NCBI RefSeq assembly: GCF_018402695.1
Contig: NZ_JAGYIM010000010.1
Span: 48,533 to 112,532, forward strand
From: Arsukibacterium sp.
GTDB taxonomy: Bacteria; Pseudomonadota; Gammaproteobacteria; Enterobacterales; Alteromonadaceae
Reading direction: 5' to 3'
DNA length: 64,000 bases
This document shows positions 47,873 through 58,088 of this stretch, in pieces. Made by a program: the position numbers and the translations under genes. The notes under the pieces are model-generated. The model was not told the origin of the DNA and searched no databases. It was given only the letters and a program-made list of their open reading frames with translations. Every line of letters begins with the position of its first letter. Within the stretch, counting starts at the first letter, position 1.

Positions 47873-48958
47873 TTGAGTAATCAAGTTAAAATCGAGCCAG
47901 GCCATTGGGTACTTATCATCTTTTTACTACTGGCACTGTATGCAAGTTATTTGCTGATAGCACCCTATATTGGCCCGGTGGTGCTGGCCTTTGTCTTGTC
48001 CTTGCTGTGCTTCCCGGTGCATCAATGGATTGTCCGTAAGTTTCCCGACAAACCTAACCTGGCATCAACCCTGACCTGCTCATTGCTGGTGGTAGTGATC
48101 CTGGTGCCTGCAGCGTTAGTGGTAATGGCGATAGTGCAGCAAAGCGTTACGTTTGCCAAACAAAGCTACCAATGGGTTGAGGACGGCGGAGCGGAAAAGT
48201 TGCTGCAACAACCCTTTATTAAAAACGGCATTGACAGACTAAACGACTTTCTGCCAAACAGTGACTTTAGTATTGATGGCATTATCGATAAATTTACTGA
48301 TTTTGCCTCTGGCTTTAGTAAAGAGATGTTAGATGTGAGTACTAAAGTCGTCGGTGATGTTACCGGGATGATTATCAGCTTTTTCCTGATGCTGTTTGTG
48401 CTGTTCTTTTTACTGCGCGACCATAAAAAAATTATCGAAAGCCTGTTCTGGATATTACCCCTGGCTCGCTCGCAGGAAGAAAAGCTGCTGACGGAAGCTA
48501 ACACCGTTGCACGCTCTGCGGTATTAGGGACTTTTCTTACCGCATTGGCACAGGGGGCTGCCGGCGGTATTGGTATGGCAATAGTAGGTATGCCAGGCTT
48601 GTTCTGGGGCACGATGATGGTGTTTGCGTCACTGATCCCGGTTGTTGGTGCAGCATTAATCTGGGTACCCGCCAGTTTATATCTACTATTAACCGGTGAC
48701 TGGCCCTGGGCACTGTTTTTAACGGTTTGGGGGGCGATAGTTGTCGGCTCTATAGATAACTTCCTGCGGCCGATCCTGATGCAAGGTACCTCAAACATGA
48801 GTACCTTGGTACTGTTCCTGTCACTTATTGGTGGCTTGCATCTATTTGGCATTATTGGCCTGATTTACGGGCCTATTATTTTTGGCCTGACTCACGTCCT
48901 GATTAAAATGTACACCATCGAATTTAGAGACTTTCTGGAAAAACAAGATAGAAGCTGA
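47873..48958 (+). CDS. AI-2E-family transporter (PerM-like)
   Basis: Inner-membrane protein of 361 residues with a repeated hydrophobic pattern and a long periplasmic stretch (~95-165). Family features include the C-terminal IYGPIIFGLTHVLIKM. Some relatives export AI-2 and others act as Na+/H+ antiporters; this member cannot be placed. The start is a TTG at 47873 preceded by AGGGAG. It lies 36 bp after the DUF819 gene. Confidence 0.87.
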   Translation: MSNQVKIEPGHWVLIIFLLLALYASYLLIAPYIGPVVLAFVLSLLCFPVHQWIVRKFPDKPNLASTLTCSLLVVVILVPAALVVMAIVQQSVTFAKQSYQWVEDGGAEKLLQQPFIKNGIDRLNDFLPNSDFSIDGIIDKFTDFASGFSKEMLDVSTKVVGDVTGMIISFFLMLFVLFFLLRDHKKIIESLFWILPLARSQEEKLLTEANTVARSAVLGTFLTALAQGAAGGIGMAIVGMPGLFWGTMMVFASLIPVVGAALIWVPASLYLLLTGDWPWALFLTVWGAIVVGSIDNFLRPILMQGTSNMSTLVLFLSLIGGLHLFGIIGLIYGPIIFGLTHVLIKMYTIEFRDFLEKQDRS

Positions 48959-48977
48959 TAGCTTTTTTTCGCCTTGT

Positions 48978-49011
48978 AGCGGAGTTAACCGGCTTTGGTC
49001 AACTCCGCTTT
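48978..49011 (+). terminator. Hairpin after the AI-2E gene
   Basis: AGCGGAGTT (48978-48986) pairs with AACTCCGCT (49001-49009), with a small inner ACC/GGT stem. Only two Ts follow directly, so its strength is unsure. Confidence 0.55.
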
Positions 49012-49125
49012 AGACTTTCTATGTATTTCCTGTTTCGGTTATTTAAGACAAATTACAGTATCAGTTCGCTTTATAATGCAGTACGGCTATCTTTAATTAT
49101 ATGTTTATAAAGAGATAGTTAATAT

Positions 49126-50679
49126 ATGCGCCGCAACCTGCCTGTTACGAATAATGAACGGACGTTTGGTAAAGATGTAAAACTGATTACCACTACTGAT
49201 TTAGATAGTAAAATTTTACATTGTAACGACGCCTTTATTGAAATCAGCGGCTTTGCCAAGGAAGAATTGCTTGGCCAGCCGCACAACATAGTTCGCCACC
49301 CCGATATGCCGCCGTTAGCGTACCAAATTATGTGGGAGCACTTGAAAGCAGGCAAGCCGTGGATGGGGCTGGTGAAAAACCGCAGTAAAAATGGCGACTA
49401 TTATTGGGTTGATGCTTATGTTACCCCGGTAACTGAGCATGGCAGGGTGGTGGGGTATGAGTCGGTGCGTTCCTGTCCCGATCGCAATGATGTTAAGCGG
49501 GCAGCAAAGCTATATCAGGCGATTAACGCCGGCAATTTCAAAAAGCACCAGTGGCACTTGCGCCCTGACAGCTGGTTTTTACTGGCCGGGCTGGTACTTT
49601 GCGGCCTGTTATATGCGTTTACAACTGCTGGTTGGGTCATGCTTGCGCTGGTCGGTACGTTACTGGGGTATGCAATAGTCAGTAATGTATGGCGGGAAAG
49701 GGCAATGACAGGCGTTAAAGCTTTGCTAAATAACGACTTTAAACACGAATTGGCCGTAATGACTTTTACCGACGACGAGCCTGAAATCGGTGAACTGAAA
49801 GTTGCTATTATGAGTTCAAAGGCACACTTAGGCGCTGTGCTTACCCGGATTGAAGATGCTGCGATTAATGTTGCGCGCCAGGCGAAACAAGGGCTGGCGC
49901 AGGCAGAGTCTGCTTCAGGAAAAATTAAACAGCAGCAAACTGAAACCGAGCAGGCTGCCACGGCAATGCATCAGATGACGGCTACCATTGCTGATGTGTC
50001 ATCCCATGTTCAGGAAACCGCTGAGCGTGCTGAGCAATCGAACGAGCTGGCTGGGCGTAGCCGGAAAACGGCCGCGACTACCCGTAAATCTATCGAAACA
50101 TTGCGTGACACCGTTAGCAATATCAGCCACTCGGTAACTGAAGTGGCGGAGCAAACTCAGAAAATTGCTAAAGTAGCGCAGATTATTGCCCAGATAGCCG
50201 AGCAAACCAATTTGCTGGCACTGAACGCCGCTATCGAGGCCGCTCGCGCCGGTGAGCAAGGCCGTGGCTTTGCCGTTGTGGCTGATGAAGTGCGTAACCT
50301 GGCCAGTCGCACCCAGGACTCCACCAAAGAAATTCATGGCATTATTGCTGAGCTTACCGCCAGAGCCAATACGGCGGTGGAAGTCGCACAGCAAGGCCGT
50401 GACGGCGCTGAGGCTGGCTTACAGCAGGTTAAAGATACTGAACAAATGCTAAATGGGATATCTGATGCAGTAGGCGCCATAGCGGCCATGTCGATTCAGA
50501 TGGCGGCGGCGGTGGAAGAGCAGGCCCATGTGGCGGAAGACGTGAACCGCCAGGTTGAAAATATTTCATCGCTGGCCCATGGCAGCCTGACAGAGGCAGA
50601 TAGCTCTGCCAGCACCACCCGCAAGTTACAGCAAATTGCCGGTGAGCTGCACGAGCTAGTGGTGCGGTTTAAGCGATAG
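49126..50679 (+). CDS. Aer-like PAS chemoreceptor
   Basis: Methyl-accepting chemotaxis protein of 517 residues. An N-terminal PAS domain (~20-115; [23 protein letters not shown]) of the Aer kind probably binds FAD and follows energy or oxygen state. Two membrane helices (~147-185) leave almost no periplasmic part. The signalling domain (~240-517) has the hairpin tip [21 protein letters not shown]. It stands alone, so it must use a CheA/CheW set coded elsewhere. Confidence 0.93.
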   Translation: MRRNLPVTNNERTFGKDVKLITTTDLDSKILHCNDAFIEISGFAKEELLGQPHNIVRHPDMPPLAYQIMWEHLKAGKPWMGLVKNRSKNGDYYWVDAYVTPVTEHGRVVGYESVRSCPDRNDVKRAAKLYQAINAGNFKKHQWHLRPDSWFLLAGLVLCGLLYAFTTAGWVMLALVGTLLGYAIVSNVWRERAMTGVKALLNNDFKHELAVMTFTDDEPEIGELKVAIMSSKAHLGAVLTRIEDAAINVARQAKQGLAQAESASGKIKQQQTETEQAATAMHQMTATIADVSSHVQETAERAEQSNELAGRSRKTAATTRKSIETLRDTVSNISHSVTEVAEQTQKIAKVAQIIAQIAEQTNLLALNAAIEAARAGEQGRGFAVVADEVRNLASRTQDSTKEIHGIIAELTARANTAVEVAQQGRDGAEAGLQQVKDTEQMLNGISDAVGAIAAMSIQMAAAVEEQAHVAEDVNRQVENISSLAHGSLTEADSSASTTRKLQQIAGELHELVVRFKR

Positions 50680-50722
50680 AGCCATGCGACCTTTGCTGGT
50701 TTTCATTAGCTTTTCAGGGCAT

Positions 50723-50728
50723 TATAAT
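50723..50728 (+). promoter_or_regulatory. Possible -10 box of the lacI-type gene
   Basis: TATAAT lies 40 bp before the TTG start of the regulator gene. A candidate -35 (TTTTCA at 50700-50705) is 17 bp away but weak. Confidence 0.4.
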
Positions 50729-50767
50729 TGTTTTGAATGTTAGCCAGGCCAATAGCAGGTAGCAGTT

Positions 50768-51799
50768 TTGCAAAAAAAGCTTACGTTAAAAGCAGTGGCA
50801 AAGCATCTTGGTGTGTCAGTTGCCACGGTGTCGAATGCCTATAACCGGCCCGACCAATTGTCAGCCGGTTTACGGCAGAAAATTCTCCGTCAATGCGAGG
50901 AGCTCGGTTATCAGGGCCCCAATGCGGCTGCGCGTAGCTTACGGACCGGCCGCTCGGGTATAATTGCCATTTTATTGTCGGATACGCTGGAGTACAGTTT
51001 TACCGATCCGGTCGCCAGCCAGTTTGTCCAGGGCGTGGCTCAGGTGTTGGAACAACATGGCCAGGACTTACTCCTGCTATCCAGTCAACATGACACCCAG
51101 AGTAGCAGTGCAGAAGCGGTACCGGATGGTTTTATTTTATATGGTGTGCCGCACAGCGACGCCCAGTTAACCCGAATTTTGCAGCAGAATAAGCCGGTAG
51201 TAGCGGTAGATTTTGACTTGCCGGGCTATGTTTCGGTAAACATTGACAACTATAAGGCCGCCCTGCAATGTGCACTACATGCGATGCGCCAGCGCAGTGG
51301 TAAAGTCTCGGTACTGGGACTGCGTCTGATAGACTCTGACCGGGTTTGCCGAATTCAACATGATGAGCTGTACAGCAGTGATGCATCGATATCCCGGCGC
51401 CGGCTGGAGGGTTATCTGGCAGCGGCCAGCCAGCTTAAACGCGACTTACCGGCCAGCCAGATTTGGCAAATTCCGAAAAATACTCTGCACTTTGCCCGCA
51501 TTGCCGCTTACGAAGCGTTAAGTCAACATCCGCTGCCATCTGTTATTTTATGTATGAGTGATGTAATAGCACTTGCCGCCCTGGCCGCAGCCCGCGAGTT
51601 AGGTATAAACATTCCGGAGCAGTTAGTGGTTGTCGGTTTTGACGGCATTGCCGAGGGGGAGCGCAGCGTACCAACACTGAGCACGGTGCAACAGTTCAGT
51701 ACCGACAAAGGCCGCAAAGCGGCGCAGAAACTACTCAACGCTGATCTGACCGACAACGAAATTATGCCATCAGAGCTGATTATCCGGCAAAGTTGCTAA
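50768..51799 (+). CDS. LacI-family repressor of the sucrose locus
   Basis: Transcription regulator of 343 residues. Residues 4-50 form the LacI helix-turn-helix (LKAVAKHLGVSVATVSNAYNRP); the rest is a sugar-binding domain (~60-340). The start is a TTG with AGG about nine bases before it. It converges on the amylosucrase-type gene, and the two stops overlap by four bases. It is the likely ligand-responsive repressor acting at the palindrome 53889-53906. Its inducer is probably sucrose or a product. Confidence 0.88.
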   Translation: MQKKLTLKAVAKHLGVSVATVSNAYNRPDQLSAGLRQKILRQCEELGYQGPNAAARSLRTGRSGIIAILLSDTLEYSFTDPVASQFVQGVAQVLEQHGQDLLLLSSQHDTQSSSAEAVPDGFILYGVPHSDAQLTRILQQNKPVVAVDFDLPGYVSVNIDNYKAALQCALHAMRQRSGKVSVLGLRLIDSDRVCRIQHDELYSSDASISRRRLEGYLAAASQLKRDLPASQIWQIPKNTLHFARIAAYEALSQHPLPSVILCMSDVIALAALAAARELGINIPEQLVVVGFDGIAEGERSVPTLSTVQQFSTDKGRKAAQKLLNADLTDNEIMPSELIIRQSC

Positions 51800-53739
51800 G
51801 GTGCCTTATCTTGCTGACAAGAAGCCTGCAGCCATAGCACCTGGTAGGCCGTTAAAGAAACTGCGGTTTCGCTGCTATACGATTGTTGACCTAAGCAATC
51901 GAAATAATTGCCTTCAGCTGCAAATGGCAGATTGTTGAGCACAACACTTTGTTGCTGTTCCGAGAAATTAGCCAGCACCAGTAAACTATCGCTTGCTTGC
52001 TGCCGTTTATAACAAAACACGTGCGGGCTGCCACTGTCATAAAATTCGGTTCTGGCAGTGGCGAGCAGCGGTAACTGACGCCGCACTTGCAGCAACTGTT
52101 GTAAGCCCTGAAATACTTTTCCTGAAATTGTATCAGCTTGCCCGGCTTTTAATAAGGTTGTATCACTGACCGCCACCCGGTTAACCCAGCGGCTGTCGTC
52201 TTTTTTTGCCGGATCATCAGAATAGCTGTAGTCATTTAACACCCCCAATTCATCACCCAAATACAGTAGTGGGATCCCACCAATGCTGAAAATAATGGAA
52301 TGCAGCAGCATAATTCGTTCAATGGCGCGTTGTTCGCCCAGCCTATCGTTGTTTTCTAAGGCTTGCTCCAAGCCAACCAGTGACGCTAACATGCCTGCTA
52401 CCCGGCAATCACCGGTTTCTGGATTCTCCGCAAAAGGCACGCCGCTGGCAAAGCTGCCGGCAAAGTTGCCGGTATAAAATTGGTTTAAAAACTGACGGTG
52501 ATCAGTAGGGTTAATGCCCAGTTGCCAGGCTACATTGTCATCAAAGGTCCAGCCAATATCATCATGACAGCGGATATAATTTACCCAGCTGCATTGCTCA
52601 GAGATGGCAAACTTTCGTTTTAACGACTCTGTCATCAACCGCACTTTGCGGGTGGCGAGGCTGTTCCAGAGCATCGCCATCAATAGCGGGTTATAAGATA
52701 ACTGACACTCTTGCGGTGAAATGTATTTTACCACTTCATCCGGGTGAACTATCGCTTCAGATTTAAACAACAAGCCAGGTGCGGCAATTCTGGCAACTGT
52801 GTTAAACGCCTGAATAATCGTATGGGCTTTATCCAGGTTTTCACAGCTGGTGCCCGCTTCTTTCCAGACAAAGGCCAGCGCATCCAACCGCAAAATCTGT
52901 ACGCCCTGATTGGCCAGAAACAACATTTCTGCGGCCATGGCGTTAAATACCGCTGGGTTGGCGTAGTTTAAATCCCATTGGAAGCTGTTAAAGGTGGTCC
53001 AGACATATGCGTTTAGCGTGGGTTCATAGGTAAAACAACCGCGGCGAATTTGTGGGAAAATTTCCCGCAGCTGCGGCTCAAACTCTGCCTTTTGCTGCTG
53101 GTCAAAAATAAAGTAGAAGTCCTGGTAATCAGTGTCACCTTGTTTGGCACGCTGCGCCCACTGGTGCTCATCTGAGGTATGATTAAAAACAAAATCCAGT
53201 ACCAGACTAATGCCGGCTTGCTTGAGGGCTTGGGCCAGTTCGGCCAGTTGCGCCATGTTGCCCAGCTGTGGCGTGACGGTGCGATAATCTGACACCGCAT
53301 AGCCGCCATCGCTGTTGTGTTCAGGTGCTGTAAACAGCGGCATCAGGTGTAAATAGGTCAGGCCTAACTGCTGAAAGTAGGGGATTCGTTTTTTTAAACC
53401 GGCCAGATCGCCACCAAACAAATCAACATAACAGGCACCGCCCAGCATGTGTTCACTGGCAAACCATTGTGGTTGTTGCAGATGCTGCTGATCAGCCTGC
53501 TTTTGCCAGGTTGGCCGTTGCCGGTAGCTGGTTGCCAACTGCCGCAATAACTGCTCCAGATAGTAATAGCAGTCATAACGGCTTTGATATAACGGCAGAT
53601 ATAGCGCCAGCAGATCTGGCAGATAAGTTTGCAGGCGGCAATGAAAATCCGGCCAGCAGTCGTGGCTTAACCGTTTCAGATCTTTACTTAATCGCTTAAG
53701 TATTTTACGACTTTCCCGCTGCAGTTGCTCTGGTGTCAT
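51796..53739 (-). CDS. GH13 amylosucrase/sucrose hydrolase
   Basis: Cytoplasmic-looking glycosidase of 647 residues with no signal peptide. GH13 regions are clear: DFVFNHTS, the nucleophile region ILRLDALAFVWKEAGTSCEN, the acid/base region FKSEAIVHP and YIRCHDDIGW. The long helical N-terminal domain (~1-90) and the insertions are typical of the amylosucrase subfamily (GH13_4). It should split sucrose, either giving glucose plus fructose or building glucan from the glucosyl part. The ATG at 53739 is chosen over a TTG at 53748. It diverges from the TonB receptor gene, with a shared control region. Confidence 0.88.
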   Translation of the reverse strand: MTPEQLQRESRKILKRLSKDLKRLSHDCWPDFHCRLQTYLPDLLALYLPLYQSRYDCYYYLEQLLRQLATSYRQRPTWQKQADQQHLQQPQWFASEHMLGGACYVDLFGGDLAGLKKRIPYFQQLGLTYLHLMPLFTAPEHNSDGGYAVSDYRTVTPQLGNMAQLAELAQALKQAGISLVLDFVFNHTSDEHQWAQRAKQGDTDYQDFYFIFDQQQKAEFEPQLREIFPQIRRGCFTYEPTLNAYVWTTFNSFQWDLNYANPAVFNAMAAEMLFLANQGVQILRLDALAFVWKEAGTSCENLDKAHTIIQAFNTVARIAAPGLLFKSEAIVHPDEVVKYISPQECQLSYNPLLMAMLWNSLATRKVRLMTESLKRKFAISEQCSWVNYIRCHDDIGWTFDDNVAWQLGINPTDHRQFLNQFYTGNFAGSFASGVPFAENPETGDCRVAGMLASLVGLEQALENNDRLGEQRAIERIMLLHSIIFSIGGIPLLYLGDELGVLNDYSYSDDPAKKDDSRWVNRVAVSDTTLLKAGQADTISGKVFQGLQQLLQVRRQLPLLATARTEFYDSGSPHVFCYKRQQASDSLLVLANFSEQQQSVVLNNLPFAAEGNYFDCLGQQSYSSETAVSLTAYQVLWLQASCQQDKAP

Positions 53740-53859
53740 TATCCGCAATACCTGTTAATTTGGCTGCCATTCGGCCAGTTGTTAAGCCTAATGAAATGCT
53801 ATTTTAACTGGTTTTGCAAGCTTTCTGGCTAATTATTTAAAATAAATCGCTGTTGAATA

Positions 53860-53888
53860 TTTACACTGCCTGAATTATGTTCTAACTT
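53860..53888 (+). promoter_or_regulatory. Probable promoter of the TonB-receptor operon
   Basis: TTTACA (53860-53865) and TAACTT (53883-53888) stand 17 bp apart. The LacI-type operator begins at the next base, so bound repressor would cover the transcription start. Confidence 0.55.
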
Positions 53889-53906
53889 AACTTAATCGTT
53901 TAAGTT
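53889..53906. promoter_or_regulatory. LacI-type operator
   Basis: AACTTAATCGTTTAAGTT: seven-base perfect arms (AACTTAA/TTAAGTT) around a central CG, the classic layout for LacI-family operators. It lies between the divergent amylosucrase-type and TonB-receptor genes, 99 bp before the latter's ATG. Confidence 0.75.
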
Positions 53907-54004
53907 AGCGATTAACAAAGTCATGCAACGACATGAGGGTTAGCCCACAAAACCAAACGGGTACTAACTGCATAAAAACAGCAACAGGACAAAGGGTAAT
54001 AATA

Positions 54005-56422
54005 ATGAATAAGCCGTTAAAACCAACGCTGCTGGCGCTGGCTGTGGCAGCAGCGTGCTGCCAGCAGGTTAGTGCACAAAGCAATGAAGCGAATAATGAA
54101 ACCGCAATTACTGAGCGCAGCCAGCCACAAGATAAGCTGGAGCGGATAGTGGTAACCGGGGTACCGCGTTCAACCACAGTGCTAGAGTCAAGCACCTCCG
54201 TCAGCAGTGTGCTGCCCGTTGAAATTGAACGTTTTGCACCGCGCTCTACCGCCGAGGTTTTCCGGCATTTACCTGGTATTCGCGCTGAATCATCCGGTGG
54301 TGGCGGCAATGCTAATATCACCATTCGCGGTATTCCGCTGGCAACCGGTGGCTCAAAGTTTATGCAGTTGCAGGAAGATGGCTTACCGGTCATGGAGTTT
54401 GGTGACATCATTTTTGGTAATGCCGATAATTTTTTGCGGATTGACGCCAGCATTGCCCGGGTTGAGTCTATTCGCGGTGGCTCTGCATCAACCTTCGCCA
54501 GCAACTCACCCGGCGGCATTATTAATATGATCAGTAAAACCGGCGAGTTGGCTGGCGGCAGTGTCAGCCTGAGCAGTGGCTTGGATTATGACGAGTTTCG
54601 CACCGACTTTGAGTTTGGTGGCGATATCAACAATGACTTGATGTTTCATTTAGGCGGCTTTGTCCGCGAGGGTGAGGGCGCACGCGAAGCCGGTTACAAT
54701 AGTGATTCTGGTTTTCAGCTAAAGGGCAATGTTACCAAACAACTTGATAATGGCTATGTTCGGGTGTATGCCAAGCATTTAGACGACAATGTGATTACCT
54801 ATTTACCTAGTCCGGTCCAGGTAAAAGGCGGTGGCAACTATGGCTCGGTGGCAAATTACGACGCCAGCAGCCAAACCTTGCATACGCCTTATCAGACATC
54901 CTATGTTACCGTTGATGCCGCTGGTAACAGGCGGCAGAAGAGCTTAACCGATGGTATTCATTCAAAAGTCTCGGCGCTTGGTTTTGAAGCTGCGCTAGAT
55001 TTTGATCAAGGCTGGAGTGTGCTGAATAAAATGCGTTATTCCAGTATTTCTGGTGGCTTTATCGCGCCTTTCACTGACGGTTTTGGTGAGGCGGCAGTGC
55101 TGGGTGCAGAGCTCGGTGGTGCTGGTGCCAGTGTTACCTACGCCAATGGCCCTAATGCCGGTGCTGAGTACAGTGGCCTGGCTTTTAAGAATCTGATTTT
55201 CGATGTCGATTTTGATGACTTAGGTTTGTTCGTTAACGATTTTAAACTGACCAAAAGCCTGGATAACGATATCTTAATTACCGCTGGCTTGTATAAATCA
55301 CGCCAGAATATTGCCACCTCGTGGGCGTCCTGGGGGTTTTATTTACAGTCGGTGGATGGAAAACAAGCGACCAACCTCAATGTGGTGAACGACGGCATTA
55401 GCTATACCGATAATGGCTTATTTAATAATGCTGTTGTTGCTCAGCGTTTTGATCTGCAATACTACATCACTGCCCCCTATGCCAATATCGCTGCCAAAGT
55501 TGGCAAGGTGGATATTGACGTTAGTGTCCGGCGTGACTTTGGTCAGGCGCGGGGCAGCAGGGCTAGCAGTGGTGCCGGCGTACCGTTCGATATTAACGGC
55601 GATGGCCAGTTATCCCTGGTAGAGCAAAACGGCGTTGCCATTGCTGATCTAAATAACCCGCAAATTGTTAATTACGACTATAACTTTACCTCTTATTCTG
55701 TTGGTGCCAACTACATGCTGACCGATCGTCAGGCGATATTTGGTCGTTACAGCTTGGGCGGCAGAGCCGGGGCTGATCGGTTATTCGATGTTGGGGTGAT
55801 CAATGCCGACGGCTCAGTCGTTGCCGGTAGTGAAGTGGATGAAGTAAAGCAACTGGAGCTTGGCTATAAGCACCGCGGCCAGGGCTATAACTTATTTGTC
55901 ACCGCCTTTGACACCACGACCGATGAAATTAACTCTGAAATTACCAGCGGTGGCGTATTTCAGCGTCAGTATAAAGCTTATGGTGTCGAGTTGGAGGGCA
56001 CTTATTACCTGGGCGATATCAGCATCAGTGGTAACGCGACCTGGACCGATGCTGAAATTAAAAAAGATTTAAACAACCCGGCAGTGGTTGGCAATACGCC
56101 ACGGCGCCAGGCTGATTTAATCTTTTCGGTGACCCCTGAGTACAGCAGCGATAATTTTACTGTCGGTGCTAACCTGGTTGGCAGCACTGACTACTACGTG
56201 CAAGACTCGAATGAAATGAAGCAAAAAGGCTACACTCTGGTGAATCTGTTCTTTAACTACTTTTTGACCGATGATTTAACGCTCTCATTAAATATCAATA
56301 ATTTAACTGATGAGTTTATTATTACTGAATCGGAAGAAGGCTTTGCCAATACCGGCGAAATTATCCGGGCCAGGCCACTTAACGGCCGGACCAGCAGTTT
56401 AAGCCTGCGCTATAGTTTCTAA
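54005..56422 (+). CDS. TonB-dependent receptor, probable sucrose uptake
   Basis: Outer-membrane receptor of 805 residues. The ATG at 54005 follows AAAGGG and opens a signal peptide (VSAQ, ~25); the frame runs upstream to 53933 but without a leader-like start. A plug domain (~50-170; RIVVTGVPRSTT, PGIRAESSGGGGNANITIRGI) precedes the barrel, which ends in SLRYSF. No TonB box is obvious beyond ERIVVTG. Its place in the sucrose locus suggests it brings in sucrose, but direct proof of substrate is not in the sequence. Confidence 0.9.
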   Translation: MNKPLKPTLLALAVAAACCQQVSAQSNEANNETAITERSQPQDKLERIVVTGVPRSTTVLESSTSVSSVLPVEIERFAPRSTAEVFRHLPGIRAESSGGGGNANITIRGIPLATGGSKFMQLQEDGLPVMEFGDIIFGNADNFLRIDASIARVESIRGGSASTFASNSPGGIINMISKTGELAGGSVSLSSGLDYDEFRTDFEFGGDINNDLMFHLGGFVREGEGAREAGYNSDSGFQLKGNVTKQLDNGYVRVYAKHLDDNVITYLPSPVQVKGGGNYGSVANYDASSQTLHTPYQTSYVTVDAAGNRRQKSLTDGIHSKVSALGFEAALDFDQGWSVLNKMRYSSISGGFIAPFTDGFGEAAVLGAELGGAGASVTYANGPNAGAEYSGLAFKNLIFDVDFDDLGLFVNDFKLTKSLDNDILITAGLYKSRQNIATSWASWGFYLQSVDGKQATNLNVVNDGISYTDNGLFNNAVVAQRFDLQYYITAPYANIAAKVGKVDIDVSVRRDFGQARGSRASSGAGVPFDINGDGQLSLVEQNGVAIADLNNPQIVNYDYNFTSYSVGANYMLTDRQAIFGRYSLGGRAGADRLFDVGVINADGSVVAGSEVDEVKQLELGYKHRGQGYNLFVTAFDTTTDEINSEITSGGVFQRQYKAYGVELEGTYYLGDISISGNATWTDAEIKKDLNNPAVVGNTPRRQADLIFSVTPEYSSDNFTVGANLVGSTDYYVQDSNEMKQKGYTLVNLFFNYFLTDDLTLSLNINNLTDEFIITESEEGFANTGEIIRARPLNGRTSSLSLRYSF

Positions 56423-56439
56423 GCCTTACGCTAAGTAGC

Positions 56440-56467
56440 CGCCGGCAATGGATGCTGCCGGCGTTTT
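56440..56467 (+). terminator. Hairpin between receptor and symporter genes
   Basis: CGCCGGCA (56440-56447) pairs with TGCCGGCG (56456-56463) and is followed by TTTTAAA. It may partly end transcription and lower expression of the symporter and kinase relative to the receptor. Confidence 0.7.
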
Positions 56468-56515
56468 AAAGCTCAGTCGGCACTGTGGTGTCACTGCGAT
56501 AAAAGAACCAGAATT

Positions 56516-58087
56516 ATGCCAGACTTTAATTTAACCCTGCTGGATTTGCTGCTGATCCTGTTTTACTTCGCCCTGGTGCTGTATATCGGTATTCGGGTTG
56601 GTGCCAAAAATGATGGCGGCACTGAAGACTACTTCCTGGCCGGACGCTCTATGTTATGGCCCTTCGTCGGCATCTCGTTGTTTGCCTCTAATATTTCCAG
56701 TACCACCTTAATAGGCTTGTCGGGTGATGCTTATGCCACCGGCATTTCGGTATTTAACTATGAGTGGATGGCCTCGGTGGTCTTGGTGTTCTTTGCCATC
56801 TTCTTTCTGCCGCTGTATTTGCGCTCAAAAGTCTATACCATGCCGGAATTTCTGGAGCGACGCTTTGATGCCCGCTCCCGCTATTACTTTTCCGGCCTGA
56901 CTTTAGTTGGCAATATTCTGATTGATACCGCAGGCGCGCTGTACGCCGGCGGTATTTTACTGAAGCTGATATTTCCGGAAATCCCGATGTGGCAGTCTAT
57001 TATGGTGCTGGCATTGCTGGCCGGCGCTTACACTATTATCGGCGGCTTAAAAGCGGTTATTTATACTGATGCCATTCAGACCGTGCTGATTCTGGCCGGT
57101 GCCATCGCCGTATCGGTATTGGCTTATCAGAAAATTGGCAGCTGGGATTCGGTTACGGCGGTGACGCCCGACAGTATGCTAAGCCTGGTGCGACCGGCCA
57201 ATGATGCTACCATGCCCTGGACCGGCCTGCTTTTCGGTGTGCCTATTTTAGGTTTTTACTTCTGGTGTACTAACCAGTTTATGGTGCAGCGGGTGCTAAG
57301 CGCTAAAAACAGCCAGCATGGCCGCTACGGTGTGCTGTTTGCGGCGCTGCTAAAGCTGCCAGTGCTGTTTATTATGGTATTGCCCGGTACTATGGCGCGG
57401 GTGCTGTATCCTGATTTGCCAAACCCGGATATGGTGTACCCCACCTTACTATTTGACTTGCTGCCGATAGGTGTGTTGGGGCTGGTAGTGGCCGGTACCC
57501 TGGCTGCGCTGATGTCCAGCATTGACTCGACGTTGAACTCAGCGTCTACCCTGGTAACCATGGACTTTGTTAAAAAAGCCCGGCCACAGTTATCCGATCA
57601 CAAACTGATGTGGGTTGGCCGCTTTACGGCCTTTGTGTTTATGGTGCTGGCTGCGGCCTGGGCACCTTACATTGAGAGTTTTGGCTCCTTGTTTAAATAC
57701 CTGCAAACCGTACTGGCTTATGTGGCACCGCCGGTAGTCGCGGTATTTATTGTTGGCGTATTCTGGCGCAAGGCTACCGCGATGGCCGCTTTTAGCACAT
57801 TTATGGTGGGCTTGCTGGCGTCGTTGTGGTTATTAATCAGCCCTATACAGGTGCATTTTTTACATGTTGCGGCGCTGCTCTTTGTTATCTGTCTGCTGAC
57901 AATGTGGCTGGTCAGTTTAATCACTGTGGCACGCAATAGCGATGAAATAGCCGACTATATCTGGACAGCTCAGGGCTATTACGAGGAAAGTCTGGAGCTG
58001 GCGACGTTGCGCTGGTACCAGAATTATCGGGTGTTGTCAGTGCTGTTGTTATTTTTAACAACCAGCTTAGTGGTATGGTGGTGGTAA
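56516..58087 (+). CDS. Sodium:solute symporter (SSS family)
   Basis: Inner-membrane symporter of 523 residues with about 14 helices, close in style to SGLT-type sugar carriers (EDYFLAGRSMLWPFVGISLFASNISSTTLIGLSGDAYATG; STLNSASTLVTMDF). It should import the sugar from the periplasm with sodium. It lies between the TonB receptor and the fructokinase, so sucrose or its products are the likely cargo. The kinase gene begins two bases after its stop. Confidence 0.9.
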   Translation: MPDFNLTLLDLLLILFYFALVLYIGIRVGAKNDGGTEDYFLAGRSMLWPFVGISLFASNISSTTLIGLSGDAYATGISVFNYEWMASVVLVFFAIFFLPLYLRSKVYTMPEFLERRFDARSRYYFSGLTLVGNILIDTAGALYAGGILLKLIFPEIPMWQSIMVLALLAGAYTIIGGLKAVIYTDAIQTVLILAGAIAVSVLAYQKIGSWDSVTAVTPDSMLSLVRPANDATMPWTGLLFGVPILGFYFWCTNQFMVQRVLSAKNSQHGRYGVLFAALLKLPVLFIMVLPGTMARVLYPDLPNPDMVYPTLLFDLLPIGVLGLVVAGTLAALMSSIDSTLNSASTLVTMDFVKKARPQLSDHKLMWVGRFTAFVFMVLAAAWAPYIESFGSLFKYLQTVLAYVAPPVVAVFIVGVFWRKATAMAAFSTFMVGLLASLWLLISPIQVHFLHVAALLFVICLLTMWLVSLITVARNSDEIADYIWTAQGYYEESLELATLRWYQNYRVLSVLLLFLTTSLVVWWW

Positions 58088-58088
58088 C

